Shown here: positions 10,180 to 20,059 of the stretch, in pieces
How the letters are laid out: each line of letters begins with the position of its first letter
How positions within the stretch are numbered: the stretch's first letter is position 1
DNA from: Azolla caroliniana
Lineage: Eukaryota; Polypodiophyta
DNA: 64,000 nt
Assembly (NCBI GenBank): GCA_043228905.1
Contig: JBHGNT010000013.1
Location: 14,074,001 to 14,138,000, forward strand
Direction of reading: 5' to 3'
Notes under the pieces: generated by a model
What the model was told of the DNA's origin: nothing
The model's database searches: none
Seen by the model: the letters and a program-made list of their open reading frames with translations, nothing else
Position numbers and translations under genes: made by a program

Positions 10180-10812
10180 TCACGCAACGATCCGGAGCCG
10201 AAAGGCACGACAGCGCCGCTTGTCGAAACGACCGCAAACCCTCCTTACCATGGCCCAGTTTGTCGTGAGCCCTTCATCCGTTTCCAACAGGAGATCCACC
10301 TTCTCCCGGTCCATGGCGTCCACCGACTTGACGAATAGTAGTACCCGGCTTGTATCGAGCACGGTTCGGTCCAACGTCGACAGCCGTGCGAACCGTTTTT
10401 CGAACTCTTGGAGGAGTGCCGACATGTTCCTCCCCTTCCCAGGGCTCTCAACCCACGCCATGAAGTCTCGCTTGGACAGCCAAAGCGAGTCATCGAACCC
10501 ATACATCTCGAGGAGCCGCAACTCGAACTCCTCCCAAGTCTGGCATCCGGCGAGCACCTCGAGCACCTCTGCGTGGATGATGGGCGTCACCACCCGAGGG
10601 AATCCGGACAGCCGCATGTACACCGAGATATCCCTCATGATCATTTCGGCCCGATAGGCCTCCAAGTAGCTCGTGGCATTCTTCCCACCGAATCGACCTA
10701 TGGTGCCGACGATCGACTCAATGGCCCTATCGAGGGCACCCGTTCCCTCGCGAGTGCTCACTAGCCGGTCGACGACTACAACCATAGCTTCAGTAAGCTC
10801 GAATCCCCTCAT
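10180..10812 (-). CDS. Ty3/gypsy gag-like ORF
   Basis: A 210-residue ORF beginning MRGFELTEAMVVVVDRLV. It matches the gag at the left edge of the window along its length (TGALDRAIESIVGTIGRF, GFPRVVTP, AEVLEV, TWEEFE, WVESPGKGRN, LDRTVLDTSRVLLF, VCGRFDKRR). Similarity to the other copy stops after FDKRR, so the last 11 residues are read-through into foreign DNA at the border of the plus-strand insert and the native C-terminus (linker, zinc knuckle, protease) is lost. ATG at 10812-10810 is chosen because both copies share it and it follows the leader by about 50 bp. Belongs to the element with LTRs 3068-3745 and 10864-11534. Confidence 0.75.
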   Translation of the reverse strand: MRGFELTEAMVVVVDRLVSTREGTGALDRAIESIVGTIGRFGGKNATSYLEAYRAEMIMRDISVYMRLSGFPRVVTPIIHAEVLEVLAGCQTWEEFELRLLEMYGFDDSLWLSKRDFMAWVESPGKGRNMSALLQEFEKRFARLSTLDRTVLDTSRVLLFVKSVDAMDREKVDLLLETDEGLTTNWAMVRRVCGRFDKRRCRAFRLRIVA

Positions 10813-10834
10813 CCTTCACTCCTTTGCCGCCTCT

Positions 10835-10853
10835 TCACGTCGGGTTCACCAAA
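10835..10853 (-). other. Candidate primer-binding site of the gypsy element
   Basis: On the element's strand it reads TTTGGTGAACCCGACGTGA, conserved exactly at 641-659 in the left-edge element. It contains the TGG expected to pair with a tRNA CCA end but lies about 10 bp from the LTR edge instead of abutting it. I did not identify the tRNA. Confidence 0.45.
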
Positions 10854-10863
10854 TATGTCACGT

Positions 10864-11534
10864 TGTTACGGGCGTGTGTAGAGAACGAGGCGGGACCACG
10901 GGGGCCTCAGACCGAGGAATAACCGAATGAGGGGAGGGGAAGGAAACTAACGATGTAATTCACACGCGCACAGACCCACAGAATCACAGGAATTGCAACT
11001 AACTACAGAACGCGAGATGGAGACAAAACGAATGTTTATGTATATATAAATCAAGGTGTTACAACCGGCAAGTCGGCGAGTGGTGGGCTCCGACGCCTGC
11101 ACACACACACACACACACACAACATGAGATGGAGACTTTGCCGAAAGCACTCGGGCATCCTGCGGAGCAGAGTCAGCCTCCCGAAACCTGCACAGAACAA
11201 TTATGGAGATGACAGAGGAGAGGAGAAGCGCTCGGTTCCAGTCCGGCAGCACTTCGTCCTCCACAAAACGCGATATTTTTTTCCTCACTTCTCCCTCTCT
11301 TTTATAGCCCAAGGAGGGAGGCTGTTACCACCCGTTACATCATGTTTATTCCTTGTCCTTTCGGACAGGGATACGGCTCGATTTCCTCCCTACCGAATGC
11401 GTACTACCTAGGATTTTGCCTCAGGCGACTTGTACCTATCTACGTACTATATAACAAAACTTGTGCCCACGTGTAAGGGCTGATTTACGCACGTTATACC
11501 CGGTTTCCGCCCAGTGACAATTTTCTCCACGACA
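10864..11534 (-). repeat. 5' LTR of the gypsy element
   Basis: Near copy of 3068-3745 with the same ends (tgttac...acgaca), a shorter (CA)n tract, TATA at 11301-11306 (minus) and the upstream stem at 11351-11370, here with one mismatch (ccttgtcc). This is the promoter-bearing LTR for the gag at 10812-10180. Confidence 0.85.
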
Positions 11535-11547
11535 CCATGATAGACAG

Positions 11548-11791
11548 ACGATCAACTTTAGGATTCGTCTTCTCCCTTGGCAGCGGAGCAATCTCTTAGA
11601 GCCGCAAAAAAGCAGTCGACAGTCGCACTGTCGAGCACAGAAGCCGAATAAAGGGGCGCGGTTGTCACCGCATGTGAAGTTGTTTGGCTGAAATGTATAT
11701 TAAAGGATTTGGGTGTTCCCATCACGGATCTAATTCTCCTATATTGCGACAACATGAGCAGTATTCATCTGGCTCAGAACCCCGTGTTCCA
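11548..11791 (+). pseudogene. Ty1/copia RNase H, middle fragment
   Basis: Continuation of the copia at 1446-2589. It reads RRSTLGFVFSLGSGAIS, a stop, a frame slip, STVALSSTEAE, a stop, then CEVVWLKCILKDLG and LLYCDNMSSIHLAQNPVFH. These are standard copia RNase H landmarks. Interrupted again at 11792 by an LTR-like insertion and resumed at about 12627. Confidence 0.85.
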
Positions 11792-12626
11792 TGTTGTGTG
11801 GTTTTCCATCGGGGTCTCGGAACAAGGAGCCGGAAGGTGAGAGCAGGAAGGTTGTCATGATCGGCGTCTAGATATCTTCTCTGGATTGGTGTCCAATCAC
11901 GTATGCGGTCTGAATCGGTTCCCAGATGTTGGTCAGTGAGCGCACGGGTTCAAAGATGTGTGTTGTTCCTTACCGGTCGTTGGATAACTACTTACAAGCA
12001 ACGAGCACACAGGGTGAAGACTCAAGTAAACGCGAGTGGTAGACGGACGCAGGATGGAGATGTGTACTCAACATAGAGAGAGCAAATGGATACAATGAAG
12101 ACGAAATAGATTAAGCAAGGAAGGAATACAACCGGACTTAGCCGGTGTCAGAGCCAAGCGCTCTCAAGACACACACACACACAGAAACAGAATGATGAAC
12201 CTCTGGTCGAGAGCTCACGGGCTTCCTGTGCGAGCAAAGGCTTCACCTTCTTCCTCCAATCATTACAAAACACAAGACAGAGAGAGGGAGAGAGCTTGGC
12301 ACTCAAACCGATAACACTCGTCTTCCAAATGGTGGATCCCCTCCTCCGTCTTTTCTCCTTCCTTTTATAGCTCAAGGAGGGAGAGAATGTTACATCAGGC
12401 TGTTAAGACAGTCGCTTTCAGTCCCTGATTTTTCTCCTCGATTCTCTCATACCATATCTCTAATTCTTCTTTGTACGTGTGGGGTGAAAAGTACTTTATT
12501 AAATCACATACGTAGTATTCAACACACATAAGTATTTACATATGTTTGTACATAAACACTAGTTCGTGTGCATCTGTGCACATCCGCGTTCACACGCATC
12601 CTGACCCTCTTTCTCATAGTAGTCGG
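11792..12626 (-). mobile_element. LTR-like insertion (candidate solo LTR) in copia RNase H
   Basis: Separates PVFH from the following HTKHIKVHYHFIRE of the copia protein. It starts tgttgtgtgg and includes ccttttatagctcaaggagggag, which matches the TATA region of the gypsy LTRs (tttatagcccaaggagggag), so it is a distant LTR of the same group on the minus strand (TATA 12364-12369). There are no internal coding domains or second LTR, which fits a solo LTR. An aacaca at 12521-12526 is one possible right end; the last 100 bp may be extra sequence. Confidence 0.55.
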
Positions 12627-12826
12627 AATCCTTCATGACAACGTGCACACGAAGCATATCAAAGTGCACTATCACTTCATCCGAGAGTGCGTTCAGGTTG
12701 GAGATGTCAACCTGTTGCACATCAACACGAATCTTCAGGTTGCTGACATTTTCACAAAGTCCTTAGGAGTCAATAAGCTTGGGCAATTTTCATCTTCATT
12801 GCTAAACTTGAGGGGGAGTAGGACAA
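12627..12826 (+). pseudogene. Ty1/copia RNase H C-terminus and polypurine tract
   Basis: Reads HDNVHTKHIKVHYHFIRE, VGDVNLLHINTNLQVADIFT, KSLGVNKLGQF and ends at LRGS. The tract ttgagggggag at about 12808-12818 is the typical copia polypurine tract before the 3' LTR. Third and last coding piece of the copia beginning at 1446. Confidence 0.85.
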
Positions 12827-13260
12827 CAGATGCCGAGTAAAACCCTTGAACGAAGAAGTCGCTACACGCAACCGAATAGCAATCGATCAGTTGATCAATG
12901 GACACAAATCGAACAAGGAGCCGAAACAATCGAAGTTGACCGATCATTCGGACACAGAGCCAAGAAACCCAGAAACCTGAAATGAGCCGAACAACAATAC
13001 AATCTCTTTGATGACAGGAAGTTGTGTTCGAAGGGGCATGTTGAGAATCAAACCCAACTTCCTGTTACTCCCTCCTAGAGAACACCTTCGATTACTGCTC
13101 GTGAGTAATCGGGTCAAGGAATCGTGGTGTGTAAGAGACTCGGGTCACAACATACTAATGAGCACTGCTCGTATCGTTTACAAAAGAATACGATGGACAT
13201 GCTGAGAAATTGGCTACAACCGATTCACACTTACGTCCTTAGACGGACCAAACGTTAAGT
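12827..13260 (+). repeat. Probable 3' LTR remnant of the nested copia
   Basis: Non-coding stretch immediately after the copia polypurine tract, where the 3' LTR should start. No second copy is available in the window to define its ends, so the assignment rests on position only. Confidence 0.4.
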
Positions 13261-13829
13261 AGATATAGATATATGAGATGAGATAGACATAGAATTTGCC
13301 CACAAAGTATATATGTATACTTGATTACTTTAACATACAATTACAGATACAAGTACTGAGTAGAATCAGTCACTCTCACTCACTCTTTTCTAGTCTATAT
13401 CTAGGCTTAGTCTCCTCCAATAATGCCCTCCCCTTCTATGTTCATTTCTCCTCGATATATATAGCTTCCCTTTTGCTCGACGTTTACCACTCACTACTTC
13501 CTTATTTGGTTGTTAGTGCTTGGCTACTTTTGCTATGTTTCACACTTGTCCCATTGGGTGACACTTCCCCAATGAAGTGGCTTTCACACTAGCAAGTTAA
13601 CATACTAGGCTAGTGTTATAAATAGTCTAAAGGGCATTTGCCCTAGGCTAGTTAGTATTGAAACCAACCTTTTGTAACTTAGTTACTAGTTGGATGTAAT
13701 TTCATTTTTTACTAATATAACTTCTTGTTCTAATATCTCTCTCTCTCTCTCTCTCTCTATGTGATTGTCTTACGTACACACACACACACACAACTCACTA
13801 CCGCTGCACAACATCACCTACACCCACGC
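13261..13829 (+). repeat. LTR-like non-coding sequence with TATA, hairpin, (CT)n and (CA)n
   Basis: Contains a rightward TATA box (13617-13624, tataaata), just downstream a perfect stem agggca-tt-tgccct (13631-13644), then (CT)n at about 13736-13758 and (CA)n at about 13776-13792. No ORF with recognisable domains. It resembles an LTR promoter but does not match the 5' LTR of the neighbouring minus-strand copia. Confidence 0.4.
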
Positions 13830-15598
13830 TTCTTTACAGTATGGAATGGTCTTTTGGTACCAGATCCCTTTGTCAGACATGTACTCTTTGAAGCCTCAAG
13901 AGGTGTATTCACCTCCATTGTCGAATCAGAGTGTCTTCACTCTATATCATGATCGTTTCTCCACTTCAGTTATCCACCGAGTGAAGACCTTGAGCGCTTT
14001 GTCTTTCGACCTAATCGAGTAGACCCAAACCTTCCATGTACACTCATCTACAAATGTGATGAAGTATCAGGAGCCTCCTAGTGATCGCTCGGGCATAGGT
14101 CCACATATATCTATGTGCACGAGCTCTAGGGGTTGTCATACTGTCTCATAGTGGAGAGAGTGTGGACTTTGGGTATGTTTCTTGTAACGACAATGCTTGC
14201 AGAAGTCCACCTTTGACTGAAGCTTCGGGATGTAGCCGATCGCCATCAGCCAGTCCAGTCCGGCTTGAGACATATGGCCCAGTTTGGATCCTGCGATTCG
14301 ACTATGTTCACTACCCCTTCTAGACTAATCGCCATCAGTGGATATAAGTTATTGTACTTATATCCATTTCCGATTTTTAGATTTCCTCAGTTGATCATCC
14401 ATGTTAACTCACTGAGAGTTGTTCGATACTTGTCTTCGGCTATCATGCCGATGTAGACTAGACTCCTTTTGAGCTCGAGTACGTGCCAGACTTGGTGTAG
14501 AGTGATTGTATTGCCATTCGACAATTGGATGTTGGCCTCTCATATCCTTGTGATTGTGCACTCCTACATGTTGCCTAGTTGGACTGTGCCACCGACATCA
14601 GCCAAATAGTTTGAAAACCATTCGATATTCGGGGACATGTGAAATGTGGCACTGAAGTCTAGTAGCCACGTTTGTGCATATTGCGCACTATAAAGGACTT
14701 CTCCGATCATCAAGTCCTCTAGAGAGAGGATTTCTCCTAATCAAGAGTCGGCAACATTGATTTGGTTGCCAGGTAGAGAATGGTTCGAGTCGGATCGTCC
14801 TAGGTTCCGCTCGAATCGCCAACCACTCTTCTTCCTCTTGATCGACCAAAAGCCGGAAATGTTGTGAGCAGTTTTTCTACAATGTGTGCAGAAATCACTT
14901 GGTCGACTATTCCTAGACTTCAATCGTTGTCGGTCTCCCCTCTTTCTCGGTCGACTAGTATTCCGACCGGTTCTTCCGACTTATTCTCTCGATCAACTCG
15001 AACGAGTGGTGGGCTTCTACCGACTCGTCGATGGTGAGTCCCATCAATTTTCGTCGAATGTCCTTTGTGAGGGCTTGGCCGATTGTTTTGTCCACGTTCA
15101 ACCTAGGGCAACTATTGGCGAAAGTCCTATAGAATACCTCCCAACTCGCCGACAAGCTCGAAAGGAGGGCATGGGCCTTAATTTCTTCTTCGAAGTTGAT
15201 CCCTTGGGAAGAGAGTTCAAACAACAACCGACTGAAGGTGTTGGATCCATCTCTCTCAACTTCATGTTGAATAACTGTCGGATTAGAATCAACTTTGAAG
15301 AGGAGGACTTCTTCTCATATACAACCTGTAACTTCTCCCACAAAGAGAATGTTGTTGTCTCCTTAACCATCATGCTGAAATAAATGTTTTTGGCCAGATG
15401 CATCCGAATAGTGGAGCGTGTGATTTCATCCATGGATCTCCACTCTTCAACAGACATTGAAGTAGGCTTTTCGCTATGCTAGATGGCTTCAACTTGTCTT
15501 CGAATGATTAGCATGTATTGCATCATTTCTTTCCATAAGGTGAAGTTCTTTCCATCGAACTTCCGAATCTCCACATTTGTGTCGGATTGTGTCGCCAT
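13830..15598 (-). pseudogene. Ty1/copia gag-protease-integrase fragment
   Basis: Minus-strand copia. Gag starts at ATG 15598 (MATQSDTNVEIRKFDG, WKEMMQYMLIIRRQVEAI, stop), continues MSVEEWRSMDEI, AKNIYFSMM, LWEKLQVVYEKKS, FELSSQGINFEEEIKAHALL, LSASWEVFYRTF and a remnant zinc knuckle (CTHCRKTAHN). Leftward to about 13830 lie decayed pre-integrase and integrase sequences (for example KVWVYSIRSKDKAL and FDNGGEYTS by frame reading). RT and RNase H are absent. Several stops and frameshifts; not functional. A tRNA-iMet type primer site and an LTR with TATATAA lie just upstream. Confidence 0.75.
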
Positions 15599-15677
15599 TT
15601 TTCTGGAAGATGAATGTCGTTGGCCTGTCGTTTCTTTCAACGTTTTCTACTTTTCGTTCTCGTTGAACAACAAGGTC

Positions 15678-15689
15678 GCTTTGATACCA
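15678..15689 (-). other. Copia primer-binding site (initiator tRNA-Met type)
   Basis: On the element's strand TGGTATCAAAGC, one change from the usual plant copia site TGGTATCAGAGC. It sits 80 bp upstream of the gag ATG and next to the LTR edge. Confidence 0.75.
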
Positions 15690-15691
15690 CT

Positions 15692-16060
15692 TAATGAGAA
15701 GTGTATGTATAGATATGCGAAAGAATGTGTGAGAACATGTGGAGCTATGCACAACAAACAACACAGATGCATGACAAGAGGAGAACAAACAAATAGACTC
15801 AGATTTGAGCTTCAATGGAATTTCTTCTTCTTCTGTCTCTCTGTAACTCTTACACTCCAAGACTCAAGAAGATTATAATTACAATGTTAGGGTTGAGCTT
15901 ATATACTCAAGCCCTAGCTAGAGGACGTGTTCACAATATGGATACAAAGTGGAAGGAGTTAGCATTTTATGCAACAATATCTAAGGCATTAGCTTCATTT
16001 GATGCAATGACATCTCCCATTGACAAATTTAATGGTGGCCTCTTGCACATATACATGCCT
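15692..16060 (-). repeat. 5' LTR of the minus-strand copia
   Basis: Adjoins the primer site. A TATATAA box lies on the minus strand at 15899-15905. The outer end is uncertain; about 16060 is where the sequence character changes. Confidence 0.5.
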
Positions 16061-17930
16061 TGAGTAGAGTATGGTTGATCTTGTATCTCCATGACTCTTG
16101 CATAGTTTTGATCCACATCTATTAGCATCTAATTGTGTGAGATTAGCACTTTTCTACTCCATGTTATCATCTAATTGAGTGAATTTACCCTATGGTTTTG
16201 TTAATCTTCAAGTGAGCCGGTGTGTGTGATGAAACGTCAAAGGAGTAATATAAGGGATGTAGTTTGTTTATGCAAAACCATGACACAATTTGGATTTGGA
16301 AAAAGCAATATTGACCTAATTGAGTGACTTTACCCTATGTAATATTCGAGCAAGTCAATGTGAGTGATGAAATGTCAAAAGAGTAATACAAGGGAGGTAA
16401 TTTGTTTATGGACGCCATTTGGATTTGCAAAGAGCAATATTGTCCTTGCTCGCCACATGCTTAGAGAATTTTGGACCCAAATTGGCATACCTATGTTGAG
16501 AAAGCTTCCATCTACTATGAGAGGAAGGAAAATAGCTTGATTGTAGCCTCTATATTACTCATTAATGGTGCAACCATCTTCACCCAAAAAAATATATTGG
16601 GGTATGGATGTTTTAACACGTATCATTTTATAGATAATGGACATATGAGGTCTTTCTACACATAACACATGTATGTATACATATTTACAATGACAATTTG
16701 AATTATGAACTCAAATATATGTTATATAATAGTTTAGGGGATCCCAAGAGTATCAACTATCTAAAAGTTTGGATGTGGCTATTAGAGCTATGTGAGATAT
16801 TCTCCTTAGTTTTCCCAATGATGCATACCCCATTGTAAGTGAAACATGTGCCACCTCTCTCGTGGAGAAGATAAGGAACATGGATACTAGAACATTCTTT
16901 CTTGTTCATCCCACCAACTCATGAATGTATGAAATCCACTCCCCTTAGTGTGGCCCAAAAGTTTCTCGACTCACTTAACCCCATCTAGTTTATGGCATCT
17001 TTACCCCAATATACCAAACAATGATGCCTTGTGGTTGGCCCGACATAATGACAAGTTAAGTGAACTACCCTCAATAGTTGTTGTAGACAATCAAAACAAA
17101 CTTATGCTCTACAAATGTTAGTGCACCATTGTAAGATACAAAACTTAAAGGCCACCATGACTTGAGCACTCAATTATTGCTTACTTTCAAGATAAGAAGA
17201 ATGAACACTTTATTACTTAATTCTAATTATTAGGAGTTGTGCAGTTTTTATCCATTACATGAAAAGACACTAATCACCAAACTATTGTAGTTTGGTCAAT
17301 GATGTTATGAACATGGCAAGTCACTCAATGTCATTGATTGACCACGATGACAACTAGAACAAATATGATTCTTTGTAGGTACTAGAGCCCAATTGTACCT
17401 TTGCATAACTAAAAGGGCAATGCCTTAGAGTGACAATTTGACTAGTAGAGAGCCCGAATGCTAGATGAATGATCAACTAATGGTATGCCCAAACTACACA
17501 TAAACTAATGCTAATTTTAAAAACACAATCATATAGACGATGAGTTGAACATATAAATGTCAGCGTGCAAGAAATCAATAGCAGTATGGACTTAAGAAAG
17601 GCGAAACAACATCAAACAACTATGCTCGCTCAACAATAAAACTAGCAGATGATCACGGAGGCAAATGGTTCGACATGGCATCTCGCTCTAAAACATATCA
17701 ATTATAGCCAAGCAAAACGAAAGTTTTCCATGTGGACTTTTCAATGCTATTTAAAGTCCTACTAGGTCCTTCATTTTCCTAATTTGCTGAGCGGGGATGT
17801 ATGGACGAAACCACAACACAGTAACCATGATACTTATCGAATCAGACACCCGAGGTTTCTTTTTTCCCCCTTAGAAAGGGCGTAATGTAGTCGGGACTGG
17901 ACCTCACTCGCCCACACCACACTACACACC
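16061..17930. other. AT-rich intergenic stretch, no gene recognised
   Basis: No ORF with recognisable domains on either strand. It holds an old tandem duplication (about 16173-16317 and 16318-16450) with shared blocks such as aattgagtga, ttaccctatg and gtgatgaaa. The rest looks like degraded repetitive DNA. Confidence 0.5.
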
Positions 17931-17935
17931 CAACA

Positions 17936-17961
17936 GTCGAGTCGAGTCGAGTCGAGTCGAC
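17936..17961. repeat. (GTCGA)n microsatellite
   Basis: Five consecutive gtcga units, about 300 bp upstream of the candidate leader exon of the FLX-like gene. Confidence 0.9.
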
Positions 17962-18159
17962 GAAGGACACGATCGGGAAACAACTTTAAGCTTCATAGAC
18001 ACTTAAGCGACAGTAGCATCTGGCTAGCGAGCGTCTCAACAACGATCCAATGGATGGATCGAGCCCCTCGGTTCTCGGTGTTCTCGGGGCGTGATTCGAT
18101 TGCATCGCCCAATCAATGCCTCTCTTCATGGTGATGGTGATGGTTGTGTTTCTTGTGTG

Positions 18160-18250
18160 TCAATTAGGTATGAAAGTTCCAAAGCTCTGATCTGCAGCTT
18201 GGCTCCTGGGAGACCCTTTCTCGAGCGAGACTTCTTTCACTCTCACCAAG
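18160..18250 (+). other. Candidate 5'UTR leader exon of the FLX-like gene
   Basis: A strong donor (caccaag|gtaagc) ends at 18250, preceded by GC-richer sequence unlike the surrounding AT-rich DNA. The coding ATG at 24886 sits directly behind an acceptor (gttgtag|atg), so a leader exon must lie upstream; this is the best donor I see. The left border is only approximate. If right, the leader intron is 6.6 kb and carries LINE debris. Confidence 0.4.
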
Positions 18251-20059
18251 GTAAGCTCCTCCCCCGTCTCTCTGCTTCTTCTCCTCCTCCTCCACTGTCG
18301 TGCTCTTTTGTTGTTTTCTTGTTTGAATCATTATTTCCTGCCTTGTTTCTGTATATAAACTTTTAGACCTCGGACACGCACACACACACACATGCTCTCC
18401 CATGGTGGGGGGTATCACCATTCCAAAAGTTACAAGCACAGTAGTTGTTGACATCCCTCAGCAGAAATCTTTGGCTTCGAGACATGGAAGATGAATGATT
18501 TCTGTTTAAGGCGAAGAATGAACAAGGGCTTTCTTTGGTACCATGATTTATCACATTCTTTTTTAATTCAGGAATTTTGTTTCGTGACATGTCAATGGGG
18601 AAACTGATGGAGGGGAACACAGCTGCAATTCTCAGTTGTATATGTGAATATATATGCACAAAGAAGATCAGAGAATGAAATACTATATTAAACTCTTCTT
18701 AGAGGCCAAAATTGGCATATGATTAACGAGACCCAGAAAACGTCATGTAATATCTGACCCATACATAAAGAAAATCTCATTGAGACGACTGTGCATTGTA
18801 ATTCCCTTATATAGAACAAGACTACCGAAGAATTTGTGTGAGATAAGAAACACTACAATCCAATATCACACCGGATTACACACATGGTAGCATGATCCCA
18901 AAATTTTAAGTTGGGCCTGTGCAGCATGGTGAACTTAATCCTTGTCAAAGAATACGGGGGATGATCCTGAATATGATTGAAGACTGACTGGATTTTAATA
19001 GAATATCTGATTCTTGATTTCCTCATAGAGCAACAGGCCATGTGCTGCGCAGATTACCATTGCTTCTAGAATTTCTCCTCAAGGTTAGCATGTACTTGTA
19101 TTGTTTGCTGTAGTTGGGATCTGGGGATAGTAGTGATATGTACTCAAGGGACAATGTCATAGAACTTGAAGAGACCAGGCAGGATGATAAGCAGTGAGGT
19201 AACATTCTATAATTCTTTCTTTTGGAGATGAGGAAATAGCTCTTAAGAAAACATTACACATTAAAAAACTAGCATTTTCTTGGGGATTGAAAATATAGCC
19301 GTGCCATTATTAATGAACTTCTCTTCGATTTAATGGTGATCTTGTCACCATCTTAGATCATATTTTCTAATGACTAGTTAATTTGACCTGCACTGATATC
19401 TTGTGTGTGGACACACACACACACACACACTTGTAGAGGTGGATGTACATAGAGGGGGTGAAATGATAATAAATAAGATAGATAGATAGATAGATGGATA
19501 TAGAAATAGATACATAGAGAGACATAGAAAGAAAGAAAGAAGAAAGATATATCAACATCTTTTAAAGAGGTCAGTAAGGCCTATAAGTCCAAACAAGAGA
19601 CTAAATCTTAAAATGTTCTCTCGTATTTGAGAACAAACCAAAATAAACATAACTAAGTAAATTCATGTGGTCCATAGTGAAAACAAAAATAAAGTCTGTA
19701 TCTTTCTTAAAGATCTATGATCACAATCTCAATGCCTATGGTAAAATGATTTTGGAATTAGTTTACAAGCATATGAAGTGCATAATTGATATGCATGGTT
19801 CAAGTAGTGGGGATTGGACATTGTATCTAAGGTTGGTTGGTGCGTTGCAATGAGGCTATGACAAACTCCAACAATTGCATATGGATCTCATCATGTGTAT
19901 TGAACGTGGTGAGCAATGATCTCCATGATTTGGTGATCATATGGCCCATGTGTTTTATACACTTGTATTCGCAGTCTCCATTGTCGTTGGCATTCCTTTG
20001 CTCTGTGGCACCTGCTAATATATAAAGGTGAATTCTGTATGCTTTTGAAGCTCAAGCAA
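18251..20059. other. Non-coding stretch, probable leader intron, microsatellites only
   Basis: No gene recognised. Simple repeats are (CA)n at about 18375-18390 and 19408-19430 and (GATA)n at about 19478-19500. Confidence 0.5.

Larger units (their letters stand above)
3068..11534 (-). mobile_element. Ty3/gypsy element bounded by two LTRs, internally rearranged
   Basis: Both ends are LTRs in the same orientation (3068-3745 and 10864-11534), about 96% alike by eye, with roughly two dozen mostly transition differences. Read on the minus strand the order is 5' LTR, candidate primer site, gag (10812-10180), a foreign plus-strand insert (about 10150-7640), RT/RNase H/integrase (7664-3819), polypurine tract, 3' LTR. 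The gag C-terminus and protease are missing where the opposite-orientation copy sits. Pol is broken by stops, frameshifts and two internal duplications, so the element is non-autonomous now. Five-base flanks immediately outside the LTRs do not match; the matching repeat lies further out (2585-2589 and 11543-11547). Confidence 0.8.

Noticed and set aside
3068-11534. Simple intact gypsy insertion with its own target-site repeat
   Set aside because: The five bases next to the LTRs (cgcgt and ccatg) differ; only the repeat further out (gacag) matches, so the event was more complex.
15483-15878. Plus-strand ORF of 131 codons
   Set aside because: Antisense to a copia gag start and its leader, where the minus strand shows the gag motifs and a tRNA-Met primer site.
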